This document shows, one piece after another, positions 16,501-30,564 of a stretch of 64,000 nucleotides of DNA. The stretch covers positions 2,661,001-2,725,000 of the forward strand of contig NC_092578.1 of NCBI RefSeq assembly GCF_037975245.1, given 5' to 3'. The position numbers were made by a program, and so were the translations under genes. The stretch's first letter is position 1. Each line of letters starts with the position of its first letter. Below the pieces are notes generated by a model. The model saw nothing but the letters and a program-made list of their open reading frames with translations. It made no database searches and was not told the DNA's origin. The stretch comes from Apostichopus japonicus (lineage: Eukaryota > Echinodermata > Holothuroidea > Aspidochirotida > Stichopodidae).

Positions 16501-18751
16501 GTCTAACTACACAGAAACAAGGAAGCTTTACAGACATGTTACCTTAACAGCTTTGTGAGTTTAAGGTCTTTTGTACTGAGTGGATCACCACCAATGGAAC
16601 TAACCCTAAACAAGTAGGAAATCCCTCTGTTTACGTCGGCATTTTATCCTCTCCTTTCTCTTAGCATGAGGTTACCGAATAAGTCTGACCTACAGAAAAT
16701 GTATTTTATTGTATAGATACGCATTGTTCTTTTGCAATGTGTCATTAGAGAAGTGATTTCCTATTGGTCAAGGATTTGCAATTAGCTCTATGAAGTATGT
16801 TTTTGTTAACTGCTTTGATTACTTCCTTTCCCACGCGCAGTAGACAACTGTGCGTGAGAGAGCTGCAGGTTAAGGTGTATTTTCCTATGTTTCTGATTAT
16901 CTTGAAATAACATTTAATAAGTCTAGAGATCGGTTCACCTTCATTAACGTTGTACTTTTCTTGCTAATCTCCGCATAGTCTGTAAATAACGAGTCAACCC
17001 CTGCTACGTCCCTTGTTACTATTCACGCATGACATCGAATTTACATTATGATAACAAATTTAAATAGTTATTATTTTCTGGTATACTAAAACCGAAAAAG
17101 AATTTCCAATGAGTCCCTTCCTTCAAGTCCAATGAAAGGTGAGCCAAAAAAAATTATTTGGATTTAATTTTCGATACCGCTTAAAGGCGGAATTCCATTT
17201 TCAATTCAGTTAAGGGCCTATAATTGACTATAGTAATGGAGCAAAAGTTTCTATTATAATGTACCTTGGAAGTTATGCTCATTGCACCTTGCATCTTCTC
17301 ACTACTGGACGACGGATTATTTAGTATTTAATGCAATAATTAATTGACAGATACTTTGATACAATTATAAGAAAGTGTAGCACAGGTCCTTCGAGCCAAC
17401 CCCCCTCTCCCCTCCCCACCTCTAGGGTACACTGTGCGGTTAGGTACAATTTTAGAGCTAGGATAAAAAAGTGCTATACATTTCTAGCCATACCACTAAA
17501 CCACAGACAAGAAAACAAAACCACATAAGTATTGTAAATAATAAATGAGTGACAGACGGAGAATTGTAATTCAACTCGGTATGGAAAGGGAGAAATATTT
17601 AATGAATTGAATAGTTACATGCAGGGTGGGGTGTGGGGAGGGGGAGAGGGAGGGTGGACGAAAGTATGTTAATTTAACAGAAATTTTCAATGATAGTCCT
17701 AGTACAGAATCTTTGGAGTGCCATTGTCGCCCGACTCTTCAGTATTCTGAGGAGCGTGTCAACAGAAGTCTACAGAATTATAAGACATGAGTTTTATTAT
17801 GATAAGTTCATCATACTAAGATGCATATGCATTAAACCATCCGAATCATCCATATGCATTAAACGTAACACACTATGATGCATATGCATTAAAAAAAAGC
17901 ACGCTTCATGCAGATTTCTTAATTTAACCGTTCCTATTGGCTACTGTTTACTAACTACATGAAGTCATAAACGTCATCCTTATACTACCCTGGTCAAAAC
18001 TCCAAATTTACGAATGTGAAATTTTTGATACTTTCTGTTTTCGAGTTTCCTCTTTGTAACCTTTGTAACTGCGTCGAAAACGTTTTATAAAAATGTAAAA
18101 AAAAGTTGATTGGAATGACAGCTCATTAGTTTGAGTAAGTTTATTGACCTTGAAAACATTTTGTGATAAGACGAATCATTTTATGATCCAACGACGACGT
18201 AACCCCAATCTCTTAAGGCATGTCGAACTTCTACTGATGAGATTAACAGATCATTCGTGTTTTATATCATTAACTTTTGATGACGTAAAATTTAATATTT
18301 TTTTCGAGGTCAACGATGCGTCATTAAGTAAAGTCTTATCAATTTTTTGAGTAATTGCGTGCGAAATATCTTTTTGTACCCTTGACAATGGCTAACGAAA
18401 ACATATTTTGAAGTCATATTGTCTGTCTCCGTACACGCGAGCTGGTTGCACTCCTGGTGGCAGGGGAAGTTGTAGAATTAAGAGACGCATCATTGATTAT
18501 GACTGGTTCTTTCACGATGTATCTAGGTTACGCAGAGTCATTGTCATACATCAAATAAATGCACGTCACAGAATGATACTAAATAGTGTGGACTATCCCC
18601 CGGATAGGGGTCTTGAAAACCTTACAAAATAAACGCGCTCTGAAGATAAAGAAACTTGGATAGAATCTGATGCACGATAAATATTCCATTATTTTATTGT
18701 TTCTACAAAACCCTGTATGTATGTATGTGTATGTACGTATATATAGAGTTA

Positions 18752-18829
18752 GTTAGCATCATGTTTGATCTCTAGAGTAAGGCAAATATGTCACCAATAC
18801 AGGTGACAAACGCCTACAGTGGAATTACG
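18752..18829 (+). repeat. Dispersed repeat, copy 1
   Basis: Contains TTAGCATCATGTTTGATCTC, then a run leading to AAATATGTCACC. The reverse complement of the same sequence occurs at 39105-39204, where the copy has about 22 extra bases near GTGACA. Two inverted copies 20 kb apart mark a dispersed element of unknown class. Confidence 0.75.
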
Positions 18830-18867
18830 ACCTTCCTTACCGATTTCGAACCTATGGACATACAATC

Positions 18868-18933
18868 ATTGTAGTGGTTAGGGTGTCCGCTTATAAAGCG
18901 GGAGGCCCGGGTTCGAATCCCGGTGGAGGCTGG
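18868..18933 (+). repeat. tRNA-derived SINE head or tRNA pseudogene
   Basis: Has an A-box-like TAGTGGTTAGGG, an anticodon-type stem-loop (CCGC, loop TTATAAA, GCGG) and a perfect B box, GGTTCGAATCC (18910-18920). The 3' acceptor strand (GGAGGCT) finds no 5' partner, and the loop would give anticodon ATA, which is unusual. It is followed by a (TA)n tail, as expected of a SINE. A working tRNA gene is unlikely. Confidence 0.6.
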
Positions 18934-18976
18934 AAGTTTCTTTACTGTTCTGGATTTTACAACTCACTACGATTTC

Positions 18977-18981
<5 letters not shown>

Positions 18982-19033
<52 letters not shown>
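18982..19033. repeat. (TA)n microsatellite
   Basis: An uninterrupted TA run about 45 bases downstream of the tRNA-like head; it may be the tail of that SINE. Confidence 0.9.
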
Positions 19034-19036
<3 letters not shown>

Positions 19037-20479
19037 ATCTATACAATAACATAAATGGTCATGCCAACTATGTTTTCCATTTCAATTGATTGTGCTACTT
19101 TAGATAGCCCTGGGAATCAGACGTTTGCCAAAATTCATGACGAAACACAATGTTATTCTTCACAACCATGGATTTGTGATTATCAACTTTTCCGATCAAA
19201 GGTCACCCGGGTCAATCGTTAGCTTTCCCTCTACCTACAATGACCGCATCATTGTGTGTATGATATGACGCAATGTTTCTGTTATTACAAATATCTTGTA
19301 CTCTATATTATCGGATCATCGATCGGGATCATGTGTACACCGCACGTCATTTTATCTCCTAAGGATATCATTTATGTATGATCGTACCTATGGTAACGCC
19401 AACGACCATTCTTCGATGTATTTTCACTAATTATGTTAGTCCATCCATTCATATCGATATAAGCCAATCAGATGCGAGTATTTCATGTGACGTACATTGT
19501 TTTGTTGTTTTGTTTACGGATCTCGTGAGGAAGGATCCCACGTTCCAAACAAAAACAAACAAGGTTGATGGTCAATTTTTGACAGCTTTATCAACGTAGG
19601 GCTGTCTAACCTTATTATTATTATTATTATTATTCATATATTTATAAACATAAACTTCCGTCTGTATAAGAGATCCTTTACTTTTAAAAATACAATTATT
19701 CATAATGATTTTCCATCCTAAAGAGTGATGTCATGGAATTTGTTTTATACTTGCAAACTTTAAATAGGTTACCGTACCATTGCGACATCTTGAATCTTTT
19801 ATTTCCGTTTTGAAGGAGACCCCATGTAGCCCTTTTACAATACACTAACAAGGCTTCGGTGATTCAATGGATGCATTACAGTGCTCTTGGAAACTTTTCA
19901 GGTTTGAAATGGAAAGTTTCGCAATTTCATATCTCTATAGTAAGGGCAAGTTTAAGTTCAATATGTAAACCAGGGATTGCTGCTACCACCAGTTGCTCGT
20001 TAAACTACTCTAATAGATTCAGGACTCTTGCCTGGGTTTAAACTTCCGTGATAAGAAGTAACGTTTTCTTTTTGTATTCCCTGTTACGCTAATTGGAGTA
20101 CCTCCAACGGCACTCGTTGCTTACCACGTCAATCATACCAGCATGGGTGCACCGCTTCGGGTACCCATCATATGATAGTGGACCAATCAATGTATACGGT
20201 TCATGATATAAAATATCTCGTAAAGCAACCCTTATACGCCTGTTCATAGAGCTTACGATGAAGATGGGTGATGCTTGTGAATTGGTCATGTTGGTGTTAG
20301 TGAGAGTGTGAGAGAGAGAGAGATATTGGTGATGGTGCTATGATGGTGTTGATTGTGGTGGTGGTAATGGTGAACTGGCGATATTGATGATGAGGCTGAT
20401 TATTAGTGTCATGTAGAGGCGAATATGGCAACTTTTTAGAGAAATGTCTACGGCCCTTAGAACAGGGCTAAGGCAAACT

Positions 20480-20880
<401 letters not shown>

Positions 20881-22160
20881 ATGTTATTGAGGATGAATGG
20901 AATATACATCCCTAAACTTAACTTCTGTACTGGAGGTTTATAGCACCTACTGAATCTCTTTCGGTGGTGTTTATTCCCATGTCAATTATCACATTAATGT
21001 CGATTGCCCAGAACATGGAATCTACCGTTATTCAATACGAGCACTATCGAATAACCCAGACTTTTATCTCTTGCTTGGAAGACGTTCATATACACACAAC
21101 TGTATAGGATTACGTATATTATCAGGGTGTTTTGAGAACACTAACAGTAACCTAATGATATTTACCAACATCGCTACATATATACTGACTGATATGTCAC
21201 GGGATCGGGGCAACAAGTTTAAGTATGATATTCGTTACATTACGTACAGGCCTTCAATTTCATGTTGCTAATTGGCGTGTAGCGATGCCTACGCGTTTTA
21301 TTTCCGCATGTCGTTGTCTATATAGCACTCCGTTGTCTGTTAAGACCTGTCATTTACTGGCTGAGTTTACTCGCTAATAATCTCAGCATGTGTAGCGAGG
21401 GAGGAAGAGCTCTGTGATATAAAACTGAAATGATTATATCGGATGGAAAGATATAATGTTAAATCATATTTCTCAAGTTTAAGGACGTGGCGACAGTCTT
21501 TCGATGTGAACAGTATTGATCTTGTCAATTTAATTAATTGGGTCTTCTGTTGTTTCCCTTCTTTGATTACAAGTTGTCATTTACTTAATTATTTTAAGCA
21601 TTTGTATCACTCGGAAGGACCTCTGTCACATATGAATTTGCACCGCGTCATGATTTTAAGTAAAATATCCCCTCTCTCTTCCGTCATACAAAACCACGTT
21701 GCATCGGGGTTGTCATTCCCCAAAGGTTCTATATTACAGCTCAGTATATAATGTTTACTCCAATCTTATGTAAGATATTCATAGAGTGTCGCAAGATTAA
21801 TTGTGTATATAAAATATCGTCATCAGATGAAGATATGAGTCGATACTTCTGTGAAACTTGGACTTGTTTTTTTCCTTGTTTTTCTTTAAGTGAGTCCATA
21901 CGGTACTCATATCTCATATGCATATACCCCTTCCACAGTGGACTCAACTCGTATGCACTCACGTGTACTCATTCCCCCAGTGTCCCCTGTTCCATGCCTA
22001 TGAGACGATACACTATAACATATCGACTTTAATGTCTTTAAGTTTGATCCAATTGGTCGAATATCTGTCTTTCTGTTCCAATCAATATGTAGTACCTAGT
22101 GTGATCGAATATTTAATAACAAATTGTTCCTTTATTTTCACTTTTCTTTTTCTTTTGCAG

Positions 22161-22715
22161 AACGAAGTCGTACAGTCCTTTGGACAACACACTGATGCAG
22201 AAATAACGAAACTATCGTGACGTCACTGAATTCGAAATGACTTGAGATTCAACTACAGTCCTTCTTGGTTACAAATTTACAAATCATTTTCCACGAAATC
22301 AGCACAGCGATCCCAAAATATCCAAGACTTGGAATGCGTGTGTGTTATTCTACGTATATATATATATATATGGAAGCAGCAATTAGAGATGTAACATGAC
22401 AGATCATCGGAGCGAACATTAGGAAAAAGTGGGAGGTGGGGTGGGAGGTGGGGGTGGGGGCGGGGAAGAACAGCTTTTCGAGTTTGGTCAGCATCTTGTT
22501 ATTAATCCTACAGTGGCATTAGTCAAAATAAGACTGTAGCTGAACACAGTCCTGAGTGCACCCGTCAATATGTTTTCACCAAAATGAAGATTACTTTGCG
22601 AGCTAATTCGAGTTATGAATGGATTTTATTTAATCCTTGATATGATGTCCTCGCCCGGTCATTTTGCATATTATTTCAGGCTAAACACATTTTAAATAAA
22701 TCGTAAAATTGTTCA
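22161..22715 (+). other. Candidate 3' UTR exon of twist
   Basis: A very strong acceptor (long T/C tract ending TTTTGCAG) ends at 22160 with sequence-unique DNA beyond it, and an AATAAA-type signal lies near 22697. It is the best acceptor I noticed downstream of the twist donor on this strand, but other acceptors could be used. A short open frame runs NEVVQSFGQHTDAEITKLS to a stop, so a coding terminal exon of another gene is also possible. Confidence 0.25.
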
Positions 22716-25700
22716 AATTCTCTTTACGAGTTTCAATTCACAATATCCGCACAGAAAACGTGCCAAATCAAGTATATATAATGACCTACTATTTTTAAAT
22801 TGAATTTTAGTATCGTAACGGCATCATCAAACTTATCAAAACAAATTCAAGAAAAAAAGGCCATTTTAAAGGTCCATGTCTCTATAATGGTTAACATTTT
22901 AACCGTGTCGTAAAGCAACAATCCAGATTCTACAATTGTCGCTAACCTCAAAATCTGTTCGAGATTTCTTGACCGATTTATGATAAAATTCCGTCAAATA
23001 ATGAATTAATCAGATGTCACTCCTTATTGCCATTGAAATGTGCTGAATTGTTCCAGGGAAAACGCGTTCTCGGTTCGCTTCGAGTCTCGGTGAAAATTCA
23101 CGCAAAGTTGCCTAATTGCGAGAACGGTGACAAGTGGGTCAGAATAAACTTCAAACAGAGACTCACTGAGTCTAACCATATACTTCCATGATCTGACGGC
23201 AGTTCATATTGTGACAACAGAGAAAAATCGCAGTCGCGAATTTCAAATCTGCATGGGTTTGAAATCATCGAAGATATATTTTAAGATGTGTAACTGATGA
23301 TCATTATTTAAGTGAAATTAAGTTGGAACCTATTTGAAAATTAATCTATGCATATTTATGTAAATATTCATACAGGAGAGTAACGGTTACATGTCTTCCT
23401 TTTGGCAACTTTTATATAAAAATATATATATTAATAATTTGTACTATAACAGGGTTATCTAGTATTATCTTGTTAATATACGCTTCCATGTTTCTTTTAA
23501 AAATATTAATTTGATCTCATTTAGCTTAGAATAATAGCATCAGACGTTCATTCATACTTAGTAAAGATTCCTAAATCCTATTGGTCCATTCAGGTCAGCT
23601 GACCGTGGTTAATCCTGTGAGTAACGCACGGTAAAATTACGGGGCATCACTTTAATAAATCTTTGGTTATATGTAACCAAAAATGTTTTGTTTTATGATT
23701 TTTCCCCCACACAAACGGTAGTGTATGAATGAACGGGGTTAATCAACGGTCTAGCGTGCGTTACTCACATGATTAATGCACTCCGGGTGTTAATGCTATC
23801 GCTGGATGCACTCGGGCTCCGCCCTCGTGCATCGCTTGCATTATCCCCCGATCGTGCATTAATCCTGTGAGTAACGCACGCTAGACCGTTGATTAACCCC
23901 TTATTTACGGGATTCTCCTAACGAAAGAAGTCTTATATACGAAATGCCCTACTGAAAACGACTGGAGACGAAACCTAATTATTTAATAACTATCGTTATT
24001 TTCAGTAATACTTATTGTGACGACGTGTCACTGCTTGGTATTGTTAGCATCTCGGGTACATTTTGAGGATTTTGGTTAAATCAATCCATAGAATGAATCC
24101 CACCAATCACATCTCAGAATGCAGCGTAGTAGGAATTCAAAGAGACCCTGTCACTTGACTTATTGAAAAGTCACGGTTGCTTGCTTCCGTTAGACCGTTG
24201 TCATTTTGACCATGCAAGGAGCGCTGAAGCAGAACTCATGGCACTGACGATAACGCTCAAGAATCTATCCATTACAAACGTTGTCTTAAAAGCTGTATCG
24301 TATTTTGCCTTTAAGACTTTATTTGTCACGATTTTGGTAGTAAATACACTCGTTTAGTCTGTAGTATACCTATAAGTCCACGAAACGTCGGAATGATGGG
24401 AATTAATTATGACAGTCAAAATAATGTCTGGTATATGAAATAGATAAAAGAGCTCCACCTAAATTTTTTAGAAAAATATCCTTTCCTGTTTTGGATGAGA
24501 TTGGTCAGAATGACGTATTGCGTTATGCAATTCGACACAAACTATTTCAGGTGCAACAGGTTATATAAGGTAGTAGTAGTGTAAGGATTACTTGACGAAG
24601 GACTTACCCCTTTAACGTTCCTTAATCACTCTCATAATCCGTATACCGGGTCTGTTATCTTTCCTGCAGAGAAAACAAACCAAGAAAACATATTAAATGG
24701 TATATTTTATATACTTATAAGTAACATTAGCGAAAATAAATATCGTCTGTGAGATAGCAAGAAAAATACGACATCAAGCAAACGAACGAACGAGTGGGCG
24801 CGCATGCGCGTCAACCTTGAGTTCTGTTTTCTTTTCTCTTTTTATTTTGGTGGCATTTTTAATACTTTATGCTAAATATGAGTTGCATTGTAACTTTTAC
24901 CTGAAATTTCAAATCGTAGATCTGGCGAGTTTCAATGACTTAATAATAAGAGAATTGCGTTTTATAATCGAATAGTATAGGTCAAACGGTTGCTATGGTA
25001 ACTAATACAAGCTTATGTGATTATTTCATTTGGTCGTGTTCAGGGTGTTTGCCGCATAATTCTCCATCTTCCATCATTATATAAAGAAATCTTGAGAAAT
25101 GGAAACTAGATTGTTAGCTTGTCGCAATAAATGTCAGGGACGGGTCCTGAGGGGCGGGGGGGGGGCGGTGCACCTACACTTATGAACAGTGGCCAATTTA
25201 GCATATCTAGCCATTTTTGTATCATTGTGTACCGTATCCTACCTATAAACCAGTGAATCTTTCAGGAAGTGAAATTGGTTTGACAGCGTAACAATCTAGT
25301 TAAATTGTTGAGTGAAAAATAATGTTGTCGATTTATTATTATTATTTTATATATTATCAACTTACAAAAGCAAAATTCTTCTTCCAATATGAAATACGAA
25401 TGTAAATGTCATATTATTTTATTTCACAAAACAATGCTACTGAATGCGAATCAAGTGAAGAATTAGTGTGAATATTTGAACTGCTGCCTGCCTGCATGTA
25501 TTCGTATATTTCCATAATTAAGTCATTGCGCATTGATAACGTCAATGTTCTTCCGGTTGGGTTTTTCAGTATTTTTTTTGTTATAGTATATAGGGGTACA
25601 TAATTATAGAGAGAAGTAAGAGAAAAACGTTAAGCAAGAGAGAAGAAGATAATAAAATTGAAGACAAATATATATATTCTGTTATGTGCAAGCAGTTATT

Positions 25701-28700
25701 TTTATTTATGGTTTTAATTCAACAGTTAACTTATAAAAGAGGAGGGTCGCAAATGACTTAAAATCCGTTCAACCGTTCGTCATAAGATGCCATATGTTGA
25801 GACTAGTGGAACACTATACCTTACAGTGACTTATGAAAAGTGGAGCGGCATTGGCGCCTGTGCCCTACACCCCTCCCCCCCCCCACGGGCTCCATCGCCT
25901 CTTACCGTGGCAGAGGGTGGTGGTGACCGATCCTTTACTGAGTCATATATACATAACTACTGATGCTCGATATATACATGATAGACACTTGTTTCAACAA
26001 AACTGTATATACCCTGAACTTAAGTCAAAGACCATTTGGGACTCTATATTAATATAATTCGGAAAGCGGCTTGTTATATTTGGGAGGGAATGGGGGGGGG
26101 GGGGGTTGACTGTCCATCATCCTATGACACTATAACCTGTATCCTTTCATCGTGTTTCTCCAAGTCATGCTCATCCAAATACGTTACAAAACATGAGCCA
26201 AGTCTATTACAAAATGTCCGATTTAAACTCTTTGTAACCTTCCTGATATATTTATACATGTTGATATGACAGCGCTTTTTAAATTTTTATAAAACATTAA
26301 ACGTTGCAAACGATTGGAACTGGGGGCGGGGGTGGATGTGGTAATTTCGTGGAACAGTTTATTGCACTTTTGTGGGTAAATTTAATGTATTAGAGACTGT
26401 GGAAATAACCCGTTTACAATCGAACAATTTCCTTATATTGGATTTGGGCGGTGCTTCCAACCGAGCAGTTGCGCGCACGGAAGGTGTCTTTCGGATATAC
26501 TTTGTGCACGACGTGATACATTCCCTGAAACTTGTACTAAAATAACAGATCAGAAAAAAAAACATGTTGGATGTAGAATGTCATGTTGTGCTAATTGCTC
26601 ATATACTTTTATGACTGTTGCTGAGTAGAGAAACTTGTTGTTCCGTTGTTATCATCATCATCGTCGTCAGAAATAAAAACAAAACCTATTCAGAGATGCA
26701 GTTCATTTCTAACAGAATGTTAGAATGTTATCAGAAAAGAGTAGCAAAGAGCAAAGAAATTGATGGCAAGAACGAAATTTGAACCAGTAACCTCTAGATG
26801 ACATCTAGGCCATGGACTTTCAGAGTCAGTTTTCCGTGGTTCATTTACTTATATGATTACTATTGTTCATCTAACAAGACTTGCCAATGATGGTAACGCC
26901 AAAGAGAGAGAAAATCGGTAGTTAAAACGAGTCATTAAGTCGTCGTTAACAGACATTTTAAAATCGACTAACTGACTACAGTCTGTTAGAAGTTGTCTAA
27001 AGTAATGATATTTTTCCCACAGAAAGAAAAGGGAAATTTATACCGTCAGGCCATCTTTCTAACTTAAGAAATAACGTCATCACGTTATGGAAAGGCGTGC
27101 CAGTGATTACTGGTAACTCATTACCGATACTCGTCATTGTGCGTCCAACACGGCCCATGCACTCATTACTCTTCCCTACCGTGTTACGCTTGTTCCCAGA
27201 AGAGTCCTACACATTCCACAATCAGGTATACCTGTGATGGTTAACTTATTTGGTATAACGTTTAGTTGCTTTTAATTTCCCAGACAGACGGGAAAGGTAT
27301 AAAGGTCGACACTACTTGCTTTGATGGAAGGTCTTTGTTGAGCATATCCCTTGATGAATTATGAACGAATTTCACGCTCATCAGAGTCAACCCCTGTATG
27401 AATAGATGCCCTACAAATCACTCTCGCCAAACTGGTCCCTTGGTAACGATGCTTTGACTTGTGTGGGCTTGAAGGGGGGGAAAGGAGTCCAAGTACAGTC
27501 ACGCCTCTCTGACAGACATATGTCGAGTTTCGACGGCGACAAAATGGCATGTGGGTGGATTGCAACAGGCGTATCGATAAGTAATAACCAATATCGAGAT
27601 TCTAGAAGCTACCGTGAAGGAAGAGAGAGGGAGCGATGCGACGCGGAAGACCAGTATCGGATGCGGGGTCGTTATTTATCTCGTCACAGAAGCAATGATG
27701 GAACATCCTGCAAATGTTATGAATGTTAAATCAAACTGATCCATAACAGACGGCTTATACAGGCATCAAAAATCAAAACGATGATCGCTTACATGGGCTA
27801 GTGTAATTCCCGGCTTTTATACTTTAGGGGTTTGTAACGTACATGTTCTGTTATTTTGGCTTTAGCTGGTATTGTAGCTTAGTGTATTGTATGCATGCTG
27901 CATATTGTTAAAGATCCTTATCGAGGTAACACTTTGTGACGCTTCGTGGGTGTCTCTATGTAATTGAAGCAGCCACAATTAACATCTATATGCAACCTGA
28001 AAACATCAACTGTTATCCTTTGGTCTTTATCAGGCCTGGTGACTTCATGTTTTTTTTTTACTGAAAAGTGATTTCAATTGATAAAGCTGAGAAACTCCTC
28101 ACCCTATTTTTATGATTTAATTAAAATTGAATTTGATTCGAGCATCAATAATTCATCATCCACCGGACACTTTTAATTGTAAATGTCATATCAGATACAG
28201 TGTAACTTTTCAGAAGTTTTCAAACCCTTTAAACATTTTCTTAAATAAGTTGAGTTGACAGAGGGGTAGTTAAAGAAATCAAATGAGTCGCTATCATTTA
28301 TTGTTAAACAAATAAAGAATGATTGTCATGTCTTAATATTTTTAGGCGCTTTAAACAACTACGTGATAAAACATAATTAGCATATTAATGGCCTATATAT
28401 CCTCGAATTGTATACTTGCACATAATGATGAGAGGGAGGGGTATGGGAGCTAGAGGAGGGAGGGAGAGAGGGGAGGGGGGAGGTGAGTTTGTCCCAGAAT
28501 TTGTGACGTGATAGCTTATTTCTACAACATTCCTTGTTATTTTACTGCGTATATACATTGTCCCAAGTAATGTTTCTGCTCTAAATATATCACCATGCCA
28601 ACGTGACGGATTATCAGTATTTTATCCCATAGCAAAGGGAAGAAAAAGATTCTCCCTTTTTCTGTTCTTGTTCACTGTAGTGGTAAGTATTAGGTCAGTT

Positions 28701-30500
28701 ATAAAAGGGTACATTTCTATAAAATAATAACTATTTAGTAACTTAATCACTTTAAGAAAAACTAGTTATAAAAATAAATCAAATAAGCTGTCCCATTACA
28801 TCGATTAGGTTGGTTAGTTAGTTAACTTAGTTTTACTAACATTATTTAGAAACGTTATAAGAGAGGCAACTCGGCAAGTAGTGTAACATTTTATATTTTA
28901 TATTATTTGTTTTTGTATTAATGCCAAGGTTGGTAAATTTGTGAAAATTTACTGTCAAACGGTCAAATATTTTTATGTTTTATGTAGGACGATAAAAGTG
29001 ACCGAATGTTCATCATTCGCCCCACCCCCCACCCCATCCCCGTCCCTTAAAAGAAAATGGAAGAAGAAAAGGGAGAGAGAGAGAGAAGCACTACACGTCC
29101 ATCTCAGTGAAGATTCATCAATGTATATTTAAACAATGTGAAATGCCATTTAATTGAACCGACTTCCTTGTCGTTTTTGGATTTTAATTGTCTCTTATTG
29201 ATAAAATCGTATCTAAGGAAAATGGATTAATTCCTTATAAAAAAAAGACAATGTAAAATAATTGACCAAGCTATAGTTGGTATAAGAGAGACGTCCTGTT
29301 GGGTTTATGACGGGGACTACAGACATACGAGGGGATAATTGTGACCTTTGACCTCACACCTGCAAGAGCTCTTAAACCCCTGGGGTTAAGTCGGTGGTAT
29401 ACAATGCCAAAAAAGGATTGCTCAACGCAATTTGTATAGGAATATTAATAATGGGTGTATAATAATGTTGACTATAAATTGTGTCTGTATTGAATGGCGC
29501 AATTGGTCACAATGTCTTATACGGAACGGTGCAATCGGTCATAATTGACAATGACTAATGGAATCGGTCAATGCTGTTATTAAATGGTAGAATCGGTCAA
29601 AAGCTAATCAGATGGGATAATTATAATATTTAACATTGCCAGACAATTTGTCTCTAAAATTCAATAAGTTAGAGGAAAATTTTGAGTGACAGTAGCGTGT
29701 CCTGGTCCATATCTTACCGCCAGAATTTGCTCAAGTTACTGATTCACTGAGTGTTCAATATGAAACCCTGTAAAGTTTATTCTCCTTCAAGATAATGAAA
29801 TTATAGCAGATAAATACACACAAAAGTTACTGCCAATAAAAAATAAACATTAAAACAACCCGTTTTTTGTATGCAAATTAGGCTAAGTTACAGATACAAA
29901 AGGCATGGAATAACGATCGGGCAAATATAGGCTGAACGTTGAATTTTTGCCCCAAAAAGGTAGCAGACTTTACGAAGATTTTGTATACATTATGAGTGAT
30001 ATTAATGTAGAACAAAAGAAAAAACAAAAAATAGCATAACTGGATGATGATGAAGAAGCAGAAGAAAACCAACACCATGTTCACACCGTGGACACCAAAG
30101 TAGCCGTATTTGACCTATATGTTACCTATATTTTACCTTTGTGTGAATTTTACATGACTCTCTGACGATCAATATTTTTTTTGATAAATGTAAGCAGGAC
30201 CTATTTACCACTCTAGGTGGATAGCGTCCACAGCTTTGTTTTAAATTATTCCAAAATTTCTCGAAACTAGAAGTTCAGCCATGGAAGTATCACCCTGTCA
30301 GGTTATGGTAATACCATGGTATAACCCTCACGATAACGAAATCATACAAACTTAGACTGCCGTTATAGTATGGCGGCTGGTTATCATACACGGCAACAAC
30401 CCACCCTGTGGTGACGTTTCGCTGATTATTTATGTTAGCCCGTAGGGTCGTACTCCGCGATGCATTGAGTCGACCCCTTGGGAACTAAGGTGGCACGGAA
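22716..30500. other. Noncoding stretch between the twist locus and the 30.5 kb exon
   Basis: Holds a foldback element at 23735-23900, a possible minus-strand SINE fragment near 26765-26815 (B-box-like GGTTCAAAT), and long C or G runs near 25150, 25876 and 26092. Purine-rich tracts lie at 28435-28485. The open frames at 27406-27729 and 24163-24357 have no family resemblance and no matching splice partners. I see no gene. Confidence 0.45.
23735..23900. mobile_element. Foldback element with 47-bp inverted arms
   Basis: Arm 1 (23735-23781) and arm 2 (23854-23900) are reverse complements with a single mismatch. The arms begin GGGGTTAATCAACGGTC. The 72-base loop itself contains a nested palindrome, GATGCACTCGGGC ... 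GCCCTCGTGCATC. A further copy of part of the arm (TTAATCCTGTGAGTAACGC) lies near 23610. This is probably a non-autonomous foldback or MITE element. Confidence 0.85.
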
Positions 30501-30502
30501 GG

Positions 30503-30564
30503 ATGAAAGCGAACGAAGGCGACGACAAGGCTGCAGCGGCCTCGCAGAATACCGATAAAAATAG
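30503..30564 (+). CDS. Possible first coding exon of an unidentified gene
   Basis: An ATG opens MKANEGDDKAAAASQNTDKN and runs 62 bases to a strong donor, AAATAG/GTGAGT. The local sequence is unusually CG-rich for the window, as at active promoters and first exons. The charged, Ala-rich start resembles N-termini of many nuclear or RNA-binding proteins but identifies none. No receiving exon in the required phase was found before lsm12 begins at 31972. The rest of the gene, if real, is unlocated. Confidence 0.35.

Noticed and set aside
18868-18933. Functional tRNA gene
   Set aside because: Acceptor stem lacks a 5' partner and the implied anticodon ATA is unlikely; a SINE or pseudogene fits better.
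27406-27729. 107-codon plus-strand frame with an Arg-rich end
   Set aside because: No family resemblance, purine-rich low-complexity segment, no convincing splice sites.
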